NCBI GenBank assembly: GCA_964436825.1
Contig: CAYTEO010000044.1
Location: 1-21,615, forward strand
Origin: CAYTEO01 sp964436825
GTDB taxonomy: Bacteria; Krumholzibacteriota; Krumholzibacteriia; LZORAL124-64-63
Reading direction: 5' to 3'
DNA length: 21,615 nucleotides
The notes under the pieces are model-generated. The model had not been told where the DNA came from, did not search any database, and saw only the letters and a list, made by a program, of their open reading frames with translations. Position numbers and translations under genes: made by a program. Of this stretch, positions 6,052 through 14,231 are shown piece after piece (position 1 is the first letter of the stretch; each line of letters opens with the position of its first letter).

Positions 6052-7422
6052 TCACTCCTCGCCGTTCCCCGGGGCTCCGTCCCGGGGTTTGCCCTCCCCG
6101 TCCAGCCCCAGCAGGTTCAGCCGCGAGTAGAGGGTCCGCCGGGTGATCCCCAGCAGCTCGGCCGCCCGCGACTTGTTTCCCCCGGCCCGCTGCAGGGCCA
6201 GGCGGATCAGGCGCTTCTCGTGCCGCTCCAGGTTCAGGTCCCCCGGCTCGGGTCCTTCCTGGCCACCGCCGCCGGCGCGGACGTCCAGCAGGATGTGCTC
6301 GGCACCGACCGGCCCGTTGCCGGCCAGGATGCAGGCCCTCTCGATGACGTTGCGCAGCTCGCGGACGTTGCCCGGCCAGTGATAGGCCTGCAGCCGCTGC
6401 AGGGCGGCGTCGGGCAGCTCCTGGTCGCGGCCGAACGTGCGCAGGAAGTGCCGGGCCAGCAGCGGGATGTCGCCGGCACGCTCGCGCAGTGGCGGCACGT
6501 CGATGGGGAAGACCTGCAGCCGGTAGTAGAGGTCCTCGCGGAACCCGCCCCCGGCGATGGCCTCCTCCAGGGGACGGTTCGTGGCGGCGACGATCCGCAC
6601 GTCCACCTCCCGCTCGCGGGGATCGCCCACGCGGTTGATCTTCCGCTCCTCCAGCACCCGCAGCAGCTTGGCCTGCACGCCCGGACCGGCCTCGCCGATC
6701 TCGTCCAGCAGCAGGGTCCCGCCCCGGGCCGCCTCGAACAGCCCCTCGCGGTCCTCGTCGGCGCCGGTGAAGGCCCCCTTGCGGTAGCCGAACAGCTCGC
6801 TCTCCAGCAGCGTCTCGGGGATGGCGGCGCAGTTGACGGCCACGAACGGTCCGTCGCGCCGTGCGCTGGCGGCGTGGATGGCCCGGGCGACGACCTCCTT
6901 GCCGGTCCCGCTCTCCCCCCGCACCAGGACCGTGGCGTCCGTCGGCGCCACCCGCGCGATCAGCTCGCGCAGCCGCTGCATCGGGGCTGAGTCGCCCAGC
7001 AGCGGCCGGTCGGTCAGCTCCCGCACCGCCCGCCGCAGGGCGCGGTTCTCCCGCCGCATCGAGGCGCCGGCCAGGGCCCTTTCCACGGCCAGGGTCACCT
7101 CGTCCCCGTGCCACGGCTTCTTGATGTAGGTGAACGCGCCGCGGCTCATGGCCTCGACGGCCGTCTCGTAGTCGGCGTAGGCGGTCAGCATGATGACCGG
7201 CGTCTCGGGGCACTCCCGCACGACGGCGTCGACGACGGCCATCCCGTCCACCGGCTCCATCCGCAGGTCGGTCAGCACGACGTCGAACGCCTCGCGGCCG
7301 ATCAGGTCGATCGCCTCCTGGCCGCTGGTCGTGGTCGTCACCGCGTGGCCGGCCTCCTCCAGCAGCAGCTTCAGCACCACGGTGCTGCCCTGCTCGTCGT
7401 CGACCACCAGGATCCGTGCCAT
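6052..7422 (-). CDS. NtrC-family sigma-54-dependent response regulator
   Basis: It is a cytoplasmic transcription activator that opens sigma-54 promoters when phosphorylated. The 456 residues show a receiver domain at 1-120 (acidic Asp8/Asp9, phospho-acceptor Asp52, Thr80, Lys101), an AAA+ domain at about 140-380 (Walker A GESGTGKE 169-176, GAFTGA 216-221, Walker B LLLDE 237-241, arginine-rich sensor region), and a Fis-type HTH at about 412-440 (GGNKSRAAELLGITRRTLYSRL). A GTG at 7431 would overlap the kinase stop, but I prefer the ATG at 7422 (MARILVVDDE) because AAGGAG sits 8 bases before it. It lies 5 bp after the kinase gene. The likely target is the sigma-54 promoter just downstream at 5921-5936, with the dyad at 6021-6036 as its binding site. 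The signal sensed is unknown, so I give no gene name. Confidence 0.95.
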   Translation of the reverse strand: MARILVVDDEQGSTVVLKLLLEEAGHAVTTTTSGQEAIDLIGREAFDVVLTDLRMEPVDGMAVVDAVVRECPETPVIMLTAYADYETAVEAMSRGAFTYIKKPWHGDEVTLAVERALAGASMRRENRALRRAVRELTDRPLLGDSAPMQRLRELIARVAPTDATVLVRGESGTGKEVVARAIHAASARRDGPFVAVNCAAIPETLLESELFGYRKGAFTGADEDREGLFEAARGGTLLLDEIGEAGPGVQAKLLRVLEERKINRVGDPREREVDVRIVAATNRPLEEAIAGGGFREDLYYRLQVFPIDVPPLRERAGDIPLLARHFLRTFGRDQELPDAALQRLQAYHWPGNVRELRNVIERACILAGNGPVGAEHILLDVRAGGGGQEGPEPGDLNLERHEKRLIRLALQRAGGNKSRAAELLGITRRTLYSRLNLLGLDGEGKPRDGAPGNGEE

Positions 7423-7427
7423 CGGCG

Positions 7428-8783
7428 TCACTCCTTCGCTCGGGCCAGCGGCAGCCGCAGCTCGGCCACCGCGCCGGGACCGTCGTCGCGGTCGGTCAGG
7501 GTGATCGTCCCGCCGTGATCCTCCACGATCCGGCGCACGACCGCCAGTCCCAGGCCGCTGCCCTTCTCCTTCGTCGTGTGGAACGGCGCGAACAGCGTCT
7601 CGGGGTCGGCCCCGCCCAGGCCGGTGCCGCGGTCCAGGACCCGCAGGACCGCCTCGTCGCCGTCGCGGCGCAGCTCCACGCGCAGTTCGCCGCCGCCCGG
7701 CATGGCGTCGCGGGCGTTCAGCAGCAGGTTCAGCAGGACCTGCTGCAGGCCGGGGGCGTCACCATCGACGGTCACCCCCTCGTCCGCCGCCACCTCGACG
7801 GTCACCCCGGCACGGGACAGCTCGTCGCCGCTGGTGCGGACCACGCGGCGGACCAGGCGCGTCAGGTCCAGCGGCTCCAGGGGCGGGCGCTCCCCCTTGC
7901 CGAAGGCCAGGTAGCGCGTGAGGATCCGGTCGAGCCGGTCCACCTCCTCGGGGATGAAGTCCAGGGTCGGGTGCTCGATCCCCAGCGCGCGCAGCTTGCG
8001 CGCCTGCAGCTCGGCCGCGCCGCGGATGATCCCCAGGGGGTTGCGGATCTCGTGGGCGATGCCGGCGGTCATCCGGCCCATCACGGCCAGGTTCTCCTGG
8101 CGCAGCATCTCGGCGCGGGCCCTCTCCAGCGAGCGGACCAGCCGCAGCAGGACCAGCGCCATCAGGCTCAGGAAGCCGACGACGACCAGCAGGGCGACCA
8201 GCGCGCCGCGACGCAGCCGCGCCAGCGCGTCGAAGAAGTCGACGTCCCCCTCGACCGCCACCAGGCCGGTGACCCGGCCGTCGCTGTCGGTCACCGGCGC
8301 GTAGGCGCTCTTCTGGTAGACGTCGCCGGTGCGGTAGAGCCGGCTGGCCGCGGCGAACCCCTGCTTCGCCGACAGGACGGCGGCGGGGTCGATCTCCAGG
8401 AAGGGATCGGGCCGGCCGCGCGGGGTCCGCTCGGCGGCGGAGACGACGACGAAGCCGTCGCGGTCCAGGACGGTGATCTCGGCCAGGTCGGCGCGGCGCC
8501 GCAGCTCCTGCAGGCGGGTCTGCAGCCAGAGCAGGTCCAGGGAGGGTTCGGGGGTGTAGGCCCAGACGGTCAGCGAGTCGCCGTCGACCAGCAGCGCGGT
8601 CGCCGAGGCGACCGCCTCCAGGCGCTGGCCCAGCGCCTCGTCCAGCCGGTGGCGCGCGGCCCGGTCCAGGGACCACAGCGCCCCGGCCACGACCAGGATG
8701 CTGGCCACGTAGACGGCCAGCCCCGCCGCCCGCCAGCGGCGGGGGGTGGCGGTCAGGCCGGTCGTCGCTGCGGTGCGGGCCAT
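7428..8783 (-). CDS. Membrane sensor histidine kinase, NtrB/ZraS-like
   Basis: The 451-residue sensor has transmembrane helices at about 21-38 and 193-215 enclosing a ~155-residue extracytoplasmic sensor domain (41-192) with a Cache/PAS-like run (ITVLDRDGFVVVSA, YQKSAYAPVTDSDGRVTGLVAVEGD). The cytoplasmic part has an H-box with the phospho-accepting His244 (AGIAHEIRNPLG), an N-box (LLNLLLNARDAM, 350-361), G1 (DRGTGL, 384-389), F-box (LFAPFHTTK) and G2 (GSGLGL, 408-413). The order NLAVMGRMTAGIAHEIRNPLG is typical of kinases paired with NtrC-type regulators. The ATG at 8783 is preceded by GGAGG. It lies 28 bp after lipA and 5 bp before the regulator, so it is surely cotranscribed with the regulator and possibly with lipA. 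The ligand is not evident. Confidence 0.95.
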   Translation of the reverse strand: MARTAATTGLTATPRRWRAAGLAVYVASILVVAGALWSLDRAARHRLDEALGQRLEAVASATALLVDGDSLTVWAYTPEPSLDLLWLQTRLQELRRRADLAEITVLDRDGFVVVSAAERTPRGRPDPFLEIDPAAVLSAKQGFAAASRLYRTGDVYQKSAYAPVTDSDGRVTGLVAVEGDVDFFDALARLRRGALVALLVVVGFLSLMALVLLRLVRSLERARAEMLRQENLAVMGRMTAGIAHEIRNPLGIIRGAAELQARKLRALGIEHPTLDFIPEEVDRLDRILTRYLAFGKGERPPLEPLDLTRLVRRVVRTSGDELSRAGVTVEVAADEGVTVDGDAPGLQQVLLNLLLNARDAMPGGGELRVELRRDGDEAVLRVLDRGTGLGGADPETLFAPFHTTKEKGSGLGLAVVRRIVEDHGGTITLTDRDDGPGAVAELRLPLARAKE

Positions 8784-8811
8784 GGCGCCTCCGTGCGGCG
8801 TCCGCCCGGGC

Positions 8812-9720
8812 TCAGGGCGCCGACGGCGTCAGCCCCTCGGCCTGTTCCCGGGCGTGGTAGCTGGAACGGACCAGCGGGCCGGCCTCGACCCACTGCAGGC
8901 CGAGCTCCCGGCCGATGCGGGCCAGCTCGGCGAACTCGCCGGGCGGGACGAAGCGGGCGACCGGGTGGTGGCGCGGCGTCGGCTGCAGGTACTGGCCGAT
9001 GGTCAGCACCTCCACGCCGTGCCGGACGCAGTCCTCCATCAGGGCGACCACCTCGTCGCGCTCCTCCCCCAGCCCGAGCATGATCCCGGTCTTGACCCGC
9101 ATCCTCCTGCCGTGGGCATCGGCCCACTGGCGGGCCGCCTTGAGCAGCGTCAGCGAACGCTGGTAGCCGGCCTGGGGCCGCACCTCCCGGTAGAGCCGCG
9201 GGACGGTCTCCAGGTTGTGGGCCAGCACGTCGGGCGCGGCGGCCAGGACGGCGGCCAGCGGACCGGGTCGGCCCTGGAAGTCGGGGATCAGGACCTCGAC
9301 CCCGCAGCCGGGGTTGAGGCGGCGGATCCAGCGGATGGTCGCCGCGAAGGCGTCGGCCCCCAGGTCGGGCAGGTCGTCCCGGTCCACCGAGGTGACGACG
9401 GCGAACCGCAGGCCGAGGTGGCGGACCGCCTCGGCGACGCGCCGCGGCTCGGCCGGGTCGGGCGGTGCCCCGCGACCGGTGGCCACGTTGCAGAAGGTGC
9501 AGCTGCGGGTGCAGACGTCGCCCAGGATCATGAAGGTGGCCGTCCCGCTGGCGAAGCACTCGCCCCGGTTGGGGCAGTTGCCGCTCTCGCAGATGGTGTG
9601 CAGGCGGGCGGTCCGCAGCAGGTCCTTGACGGCGTGGTACCGCTCGCCCCCCTTGCGGGGCGCGGTCAGCCAGGCCGGTTTGGCCAGGTGGTGGCGCCTG
9701 ACGCTGCGCACGCGGCCCAT
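8812..9720 (-). CDS. lipA: Lipoyl synthase (radical SAM)
   Basis: LipA inserts two sulfurs into protein-bound octanoyl groups to form lipoate on 2-oxoacid dehydrogenases and the glycine cleavage H protein. The 302-residue protein has both [4Fe-4S] motifs: auxiliary cluster CESGNCPNRGEC (Cys44, Cys49, Cys55) and radical-SAM CTRSCTFC (Cys70, Cys74, Cys77). It also has the C-terminal RSSYH (285-289) that holds the serine ligand. The ATG at 9720 shares its A with the TGA of the upstream metallo-hydrolase gene (TGATG), and AGGAGG lies 4 bases before it, so translation is coupled. The frame is open far upstream, but only this start gives the normal N-terminus. The octanoyltransferase gene lipB is not in the window. 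The kinase gene follows 28 bp downstream. Confidence 0.98.
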   Translation of the reverse strand: MGRVRSVRRHHLAKPAWLTAPRKGGERYHAVKDLLRTARLHTICESGNCPNRGECFASGTATFMILGDVCTRSCTFCNVATGRGAPPDPAEPRRVAEAVRHLGLRFAVVTSVDRDDLPDLGADAFAATIRWIRRLNPGCGVEVLIPDFQGRPGPLAAVLAAAPDVLAHNLETVPRLYREVRPQAGYQRSLTLLKAARQWADAHGRRMRVKTGIMLGLGEERDEVVALMEDCVRHGVEVLTIGQYLQPTPRHHPVARFVPPGEFAELARIGRELGLQWVEAGPLVRSSYHAREQAEGLTPSAP

Positions 9721-10583
9721 CACGCCTCCTGCAGGTCGGCCAGGGTGAGCGGCCCGGCGGCCTCGAACTTCCCGTCCTCGAACACCACCCGGCACGCCTC
9801 CACGTCCGGGTCGTGCTCGAAGACCAGGATGGTCCGCTCGGTGACCGCCCGGCTCAGGAACTGCTTCTTCTCCTGGAGGGTCAGCAGCGGGTTGAGGTCG
9901 TAGCCCATGATCCAGGCCGGCCGGACCTGGCTGGCCAGGGGGATCAGGTCGCCCACGTAGGCGACCACGCCCTCTTCGGTGTGGAACTCGACGATCTGCT
10001 GGCCCGGCGTGTGCCCGCTGACCGGCAGGACCCGCACCCCGGGCACGATCTCCCGCGGCCCGTCCACCAGCTCGAGCAGCCCGTCCCGCTCCAGGATGTC
10101 GAAGTCCTCGGGGCGGAAACTGGCCCGGTCGCGCTCGGTCGGGGCGTGGGCCCAGCGCCACTGGGTCTCCTGCACCCAGTGCCGCGCCTGGGGGAACAGG
10201 GGCGCCAGCCCGCCGTTCGCCTCGACGACCGTCCCGCCGCAGTGGTCGAAGTGGAGGTGGGTCAGCACGACGTCGGTGACCGACTCGGCCGGCACGCCGG
10301 CGGCCGAGAGCGCCCCGACGAGCTGTCCCGGGCTGCGCTCGATGGCGAACATCTCGCGGTACTTCTCCTGCCAGCGATCGCCGATCCCGGTGTCGACCAG
10401 GATCCGCCGCTCGCCGTGCTCGGCCAGCAGGCAGCGGCAGGTCAGCAGGATCCGGTTCTGCGCGTCGGGCCGGTGGTGCTTCTCCCACAGCACGCGGGGC
10501 ACGACGCCGAACATGGCGCCCCCGTCCAGGCGGAAGGTGGCATCGACGAAGGTGCGGAACGTCCAGTCTCCGAGCGTGAGCAT
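9720..10583 (-). CDS. Metallo-beta-lactamase-fold hydrolase
   Basis: A 287-residue single-domain MBL-fold protein, probably cytoplasmic (no signal peptide). It has the metal-binding signature THLHFDHCGG (His109, His111, Asp113, His114), His191 in SGHTPGQ, bridging Asp212 in YVGDLIP and a late His257 in FEHDP, which together give a dinuclear zinc site. The overall layout (an N-terminal strand with VDTGIGDRW, and long inserts before the second His) resembles lactonase/esterase-like hydrolases, including quorum-quenching AHL lactonases. The sequence does not fix the substrate. The ATG at 10583 follows GGAGG by 10 bases; the open frame upstream to 10985 is non-genic. It is 83 bp after the DUF255 gene and overlaps lipA by one base. 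Confidence 0.9.
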   Translation of the reverse strand: MLTLGDWTFRTFVDATFRLDGGAMFGVVPRVLWEKHHRPDAQNRILLTCRCLLAEHGERRILVDTGIGDRWQEKYREMFAIERSPGQLVGALSAAGVPAESVTDVVLTHLHFDHCGGTVVEANGGLAPLFPQARHWVQETQWRWAHAPTERDRASFRPEDFDILERDGLLELVDGPREIVPGVRVLPVSGHTPGQQIVEFHTEEGVVAYVGDLIPLASQVRPAWIMGYDLNPLLTLQEKKQFLSRAVTERTILVFEHDPDVEACRVVFEDGKFEAAGPLTLADLQEA

Positions 10584-10616
10584 GGCCGACGGTCCTCCAG
10601 GGTTGATGCTCCCGCA

Positions 10617-10645
10617 ACAGTAACAGCCGGGAGCGGGGCGGTCCA
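10617..10645 (-). promoter_or_regulatory. Possible promoter of the MBL-lipA-kinase-regulator genes
   Basis: On the minus strand TGGACC (10640-10645, 4/6 to -35) is 17 bp from TACTGT (10617-10622, 3/6 to -10 but with an extended-10 TG). It overlaps two alternative dyads sharing GGGAGC: 10608-10614 with 10628-10634, and 10629-10636 with 10651-10658. The start would be near 10610, giving a 27-base leader. The match is modest. Confidence 0.35.
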
Positions 10646-10666
10646 GGGATCCGCTCCCGCGGACGG

Positions 10667-12877
10667 TCAGGGCGGCGGCGGGGGGACCGCGAGCCCCTCG
10701 ACGAGCTGGCGCCGCAGCTCCGCCGCCGTCACCGCCGGCAGCCCGCAGGCGCCGAAGCGGCAGACGTAGGCCCGCGCCTCGCCGGCCGGCGCCGTGCGGC
10801 CCGCCGTGGTGGGCAGGACGGCCGCCGTGGCGGCGTCGGGGCCGGCGGACGGGACGGAGACCACGACGGCATGGAAGGGATCCAGGGACCAGAAGGCGCG
10901 CCGCATCGCCGCGGCCTGCTCGCCGTCGCCGGCGATGACGACATCGAGGCTCGGCCCCACCAGCAGGTCGGCGGCGTCGGCCCACCAGGCCGCCTCCAGG
11001 CCGGCCCGGCGGACCAGGTCGCCGTAGGCGGTCAGCCAGCGCTCCGCCCGTGCGCGCAGGGCCCGGTCGCCGGCCAGGGCGGCCGCCCGCAGCTGGGCGT
11101 GCAGCAGGGCCGAGAAGCCGCTCGGCTCCACGCTGTCCAGCAGGTCGGCCCGCCGGCCCAGGGGCGCGGGGACATGGGCCGCGGTCCGGAAGTAGCCGAC
11201 CCCCGGGTCGGCGAAGTCGCGCTCGGCCACGGCCAGCAGCTCCCGCGCCCGGGTGAACCAGCGCAACTCCCCGGTGGCCTGGAAGAGGTCCAGCAGTCCC
11301 TCGGCCAGGTCGGCCACGTCGTCCAGGGTCCCGGCCCCGGCCGGTCGACCACCGTCACTGGTCCGCCAGAGGCGACCCTCCCCGTCCCGATGCAGCTGCC
11401 AGAGGCGCGCGGCGGCACGCTCGGCCGCCTCGCGGTAGCGGTCGTCCCCGGTGGCGCCGTAGGCCCGGGCCAGGGCCTGGATCGCCAGGCCGTTCCAGGC
11501 GGTGACGATCTTGCCGTCCACGCCGGGTGGGACGCGCCGCGCGCGGGCCTCGCGCAGCGGCTCGCGCCAGCGGTCGAACAGTCCGGCGATCTCCTCCTCG
11601 GACCGGCCGAAGCGCCGGGCCACGGCCGCGGCCGGGACGCGACGGGTCAGGACCGAACGGCCCTCGAAGTTGCCGCGCGCGGTCACCCCCAGGAGCATGG
11701 CCAGCGGCGGGCCGTCCCTCTCCCCGCAGACGGCGGTGATCTGCCCCGGCGTCCAGACGTAGTAGCTCCCCTCCTCGCCGCCGCTGTCGGCGTCGAGGCT
11801 GGCGAAGAAACCGCCGTCCGGGTCCTGCATCTCCCGCAGCAGGAAGTCCAGGATGCCGGTCGCCACCTCCCGGTAGCGCGGCTCGTCCAGGGCCGCGGCC
11901 GCCTCCAGGTACAGGGAGGCGAGCTGGGCGTTGTCGTAGAGCATGATCTCGAAGTGGGGCACCGTCCAGGTCGGCTCGACGGTGTAGCGGTGGAATCCGC
12001 CCCCCAGGTGGTCGTGGATCCCGCCGGCGGCCATGGCGTCCAGGGTCCTGCGCAGGGACCGCTCCAGCTCCCGCCCACCGGCGCGGCGCCAGCGGTGCAG
12101 CAGGAAGCGCCAGCGCAGCGGCGTGGGGAACTTCTGCCGGCCGGCAAAGCCGCCGTGCTCGCGGTCCACCCGGGCCAGCGCGTCGGCGACGATCCGGTCC
12201 AGGCCCCCCCGCGTCGGCGCTTCCCGCCCGTCGGCCCGGGGTGCGCGGGCCACGTGGGCGGCGACGCGGCGGGCCTGCTCGACCAGGTCGTCGCGCCGCT
12301 CCCGGTAGGCCGCGGCGATCCCGGTCACCAGGTCCAGGAACCGGTCGCGGGGGAAGTAGGTCCCGCCGAAGAACGGTTCCAGGTCCGGGGTCAGGAAGAC
12401 GGACAGGGGCCAGCCGCCGCGGCCGGTCATGGCGACGACGGCATCCATGTAGACGGCGTCCAGGTCGGGCCGCTGCTCCCGGTCGACCTTGATGCAGACG
12501 AAGTGGTCGTTGAGGAAGGCGGCGACGGCGTCGTCCTCGAAGACCTCGTGCTCCATGACGTGGCACCAGTGGCACGAGGAGTAGCCGATCGACAGGAAGA
12601 CGGGGCGGTCCAGGGCGCGGGCGCGCGCCAGGGCCTCCTCGCCCCAGGGATACCAGTCCACCGGGTTGTGGGCGTGCTGGCGCAGGTAGAGGGAAGGTTC
12701 GTCCAGCAGGTGGTTGCCGTGCTCGCGCAACCAGGCGGGGGTGCGCTCCACAGCACCGGCGGCGGGAGGGCCGGCGGCGCCGGCCGGTTCCAGGAAGGCC
12801 ATGATCGCTCCCAGCAGCAGGACCAGCAGCGCCGCCAGGCGCCGCCACCGACGGCAGTCGAAGGGCAGGACGCACAT
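10667..12877 (-). CDS. DUF255/YyaL-family thioredoxin-domain protein with signal peptide
   Basis: A 736-residue member of the YyaL/SPATA20-type family (COG1331), whose biochemical role is unsettled. The N-terminal thioredoxin-like domain (about 57-200) contains NPVDWYPWGEEA and the redox motif SCHWCHVME (Cys102, Cys105), followed by TGRGGWPLSVFLTPDLEPF. The rest (about 215-700) is an alpha/alpha-barrel of glycoside-hydrolase-like type with HDHLGGGFHRYTVEPTWTVPHFEIMLYDNAQL and KIVTAWNGLAIQALA. Residues 12-35 form a hydrophobic segment after a basic start, which reads as a signal peptide or anchor, so this copy is probably exported. The ATG at 12877 has only a distant AGGAG (16 bases); an internal ATG at residue 26 is preceded by GGGAG and would give a cytosolic form. 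It ends in a polyproline tail, 83 bp before the MBL gene. Confidence 0.93.
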   Translation of the reverse strand: MCVLPFDCRRWRRLAALLVLLLGAIMAFLEPAGAAGPPAAGAVERTPAWLREHGNHLLDEPSLYLRQHAHNPVDWYPWGEEALARARALDRPVFLSIGYSSCHWCHVMEHEVFEDDAVAAFLNDHFVCIKVDREQRPDLDAVYMDAVVAMTGRGGWPLSVFLTPDLEPFFGGTYFPRDRFLDLVTGIAAAYRERRDDLVEQARRVAAHVARAPRADGREAPTRGGLDRIVADALARVDREHGGFAGRQKFPTPLRWRFLLHRWRRAGGRELERSLRRTLDAMAAGGIHDHLGGGFHRYTVEPTWTVPHFEIMLYDNAQLASLYLEAAAALDEPRYREVATGILDFLLREMQDPDGGFFASLDADSGGEEGSYYVWTPGQITAVCGERDGPPLAMLLGVTARGNFEGRSVLTRRVPAAAVARRFGRSEEEIAGLFDRWREPLREARARRVPPGVDGKIVTAWNGLAIQALARAYGATGDDRYREAAERAAARLWQLHRDGEGRLWRTSDGGRPAGAGTLDDVADLAEGLLDLFQATGELRWFTRARELLAVAERDFADPGVGYFRTAAHVPAPLGRRADLLDSVEPSGFSALLHAQLRAAALAGDRALRARAERWLTAYGDLVRRAGLEAAWWADAADLLVGPSLDVVIAGDGEQAAAMRRAFWSLDPFHAVVVSVPSAGPDAATAAVLPTTAGRTAPAGEARAYVCRFGACGLPAVTAAELRRQLVEGLAVPPPPP

Positions 12878-12950
12878 GATGGCGACAGAATAACTCCTCT
12901 TTTATCCGCCGGCCACCTCCCCCCCGGCGACCCTTGTCCCGCCGATGCCA

Positions 12951-12982
12951 GGGCGCCCCGTCTCCGGGGAGACGGGGCGCCC
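12951..12982 (-). terminator. 15-bp hairpin after the porin-like gene
   Basis: Bases 12951-12965 are the exact reverse complement of 12968-12982, leaving a GG centre. The hairpin stands 22 bases after the stop codon of the barrel gene at 13005. No T-run follows on either strand, but its length and position make it the likely transcript end. The rest of 12878-13004 holds an AT-richer patch (GATAAAAGAGGAGTTATTCT on the minus strand) just before the DUF255 gene that may contain its promoter; I could not place boxes with confidence. Confidence 0.65.
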
Positions 12983-13004
12983 GAGGTGCGGTTCCAGCGG
13001 TGAA

Positions 13005-14231
13005 CTAGAAGTTCATCGTGGCCATGCTGTAGAACCAGATGGACGTGTCGGTGTCGGGAGCGTAGTCGTCGCTCAGGGTGAAGAAGCTGAAGCCGTTCGT
13101 CCAGGAGAAGGCACCGGTGTCCTTGTAGGTCAGGGCCAGGTCGACCTCGGTGCCGATGGCCTTCTCGCCGAGGGTGCCAGTCTCACCCAGCGTCTTGGTC
13201 GTCGCCCAGCGGTCCTCGACGTTGCTGAACAGGTGGGCGTCGGCCTTGGCGGACCAGCTGTCGTTGAACGGGTAGCTCATGCGCACGGCCAGGTCCATCA
13301 GGCCGAACACGGGCTGGCCGACGAAGTAGTCCATGGCGCCGCGGAACTTGTGGCCGGTGTAGTAGAGGTTGTCGAAGGTCTTGTAGTCGGTGTCGTCGGC
13401 AGCGGTACCGGAGGTGATGTCGGCCAGGAAGCCGAACCGGAAGCCGTTGTCCAGGGTGTAGCCCAGCTCGGTGTAGAGCATCCAGGCGGCGATGTCGACG
13501 CTGACGGCGTCGTAGGTGCCCACCTGGTAGGCGCCCATGAACTCGAAGTCGACGTCGTCGTTGAAGTTCCGCTTCGTGTAGAGACCGAAGGTGAAGCGGC
13601 TCATGTCATCGTTGGCCTCGTCGTCGTCGTAGTAGACGAACAGGTCGAAGTTGGCGCTGTCGAAGTGGCCGTTGAAACCGGCGAAGTAGTGGTCGGTGCC
13701 GCTGGCGGTGTCGTAGTCGTCCAGGTGCTCGCTCAGCTGCGTGGCGAACAGGCTCAGCATGAAGGAATCGAAGCTCCGATCGAACTTCAAGCCCTCGAAG
13801 GTCCGCCCGATGTTGCTCCAGCCGACGGCGCCCACCAGGCGCTGGTTGTGCATGTTCATCTCGAAGCGGCCGACCTGCAGGGCACCCTTGTCGCACGGCT
13901 TGTAGACCATGTAGCCCTGGTGCAGGTTGACGGTGTTGCTGAAGCCCAGCGAGCTGGTCCCGGCGTCGACGCCGATGACGCGGGAGTCCTGCAGCTGGAA
14001 GAACAGGGACATGTTGTCCTGGGGCTGCAGCGCCAGGCCGATGCGGGTCCGCATCTCGCTGTAGTGCCTGGCATCGGTGTCACTGTTGAAATCGGTGTCG
14101 TCGATGAACGAACGCCAGCGGACCTGGCCGTTGACGGTCACATCACCCATGTCACCGGCGAGGGCCGGGACAGCGAGCGCGATCAGCAGCAGAGCTGCCA
14201 TCAGCAGCGAGAGTGTCTTTACCATCTTCAA
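13005..14231 (-). CDS. Porin-like outer-membrane beta-barrel protein
   Basis: The 408-residue product has a clear signal peptide (basic start, Leu/Ala core, cleavage after PALA near residue 25). Alternating amphipathic strands with Asp-rich loops follow (DDTDFNSDTDARHY, YYDDDEANDDMSRF), and the last strand ends in Phe (MATMNF). The early segment VNGQVRWRSFIDD, the RTRIGLALQPQDNMSLFFQLQDSR run and GRFEMNMHNQRLVGAVGW resemble alginate-export/porin-type barrels, so an outer-membrane channel for a solute is likely; the substrate is unknown. The frame can start at TTG 14231 (6 bases after AAGGAG) or ATG 14225 (12 bases after it). Its acidic, Phe/Tyr-rich composition and clean ribosome site suggest high expression. 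It is divergent from the transporter gene at 14515, with a 283-bp shared upstream region. Confidence 0.88.
   Translation of the reverse strand: MKMVKTLSLLMAALLLIALAVPALAGDMGDVTVNGQVRWRSFIDDTDFNSDTDARHYSEMRTRIGLALQPQDNMSLFFQLQDSRVIGVDAGTSSLGFSNTVNLHQGYMVYKPCDKGALQVGRFEMNMHNQRLVGAVGWSNIGRTFEGLKFDRSFDSFMLSLFATQLSEHLDDYDTASGTDHYFAGFNGHFDSANFDLFVYYDDDEANDDMSRFTFGLYTKRNFNDDVDFEFMGAYQVGTYDAVSVDIAAWMLYTELGYTLDNGFRFGFLADITSGTAADDTDYKTFDNLYYTGHKFRGAMDYFVGQPVFGLMDLAVRMSYPFNDSWSAKADAHLFSNVEDRWATTKTLGETGTLGEKAIGTEVDLALTYKDTGAFSWTNGFSFFTLSDDYAPDTDTSIWFYSMATMNF

Noticed and set aside
9721..10617. 601-codon frame that reads through lipA upstream into the MBL gene
   Set aside because: The upstream part is the MBL gene in another frame; LipA's normal N-terminus starts at 9720.
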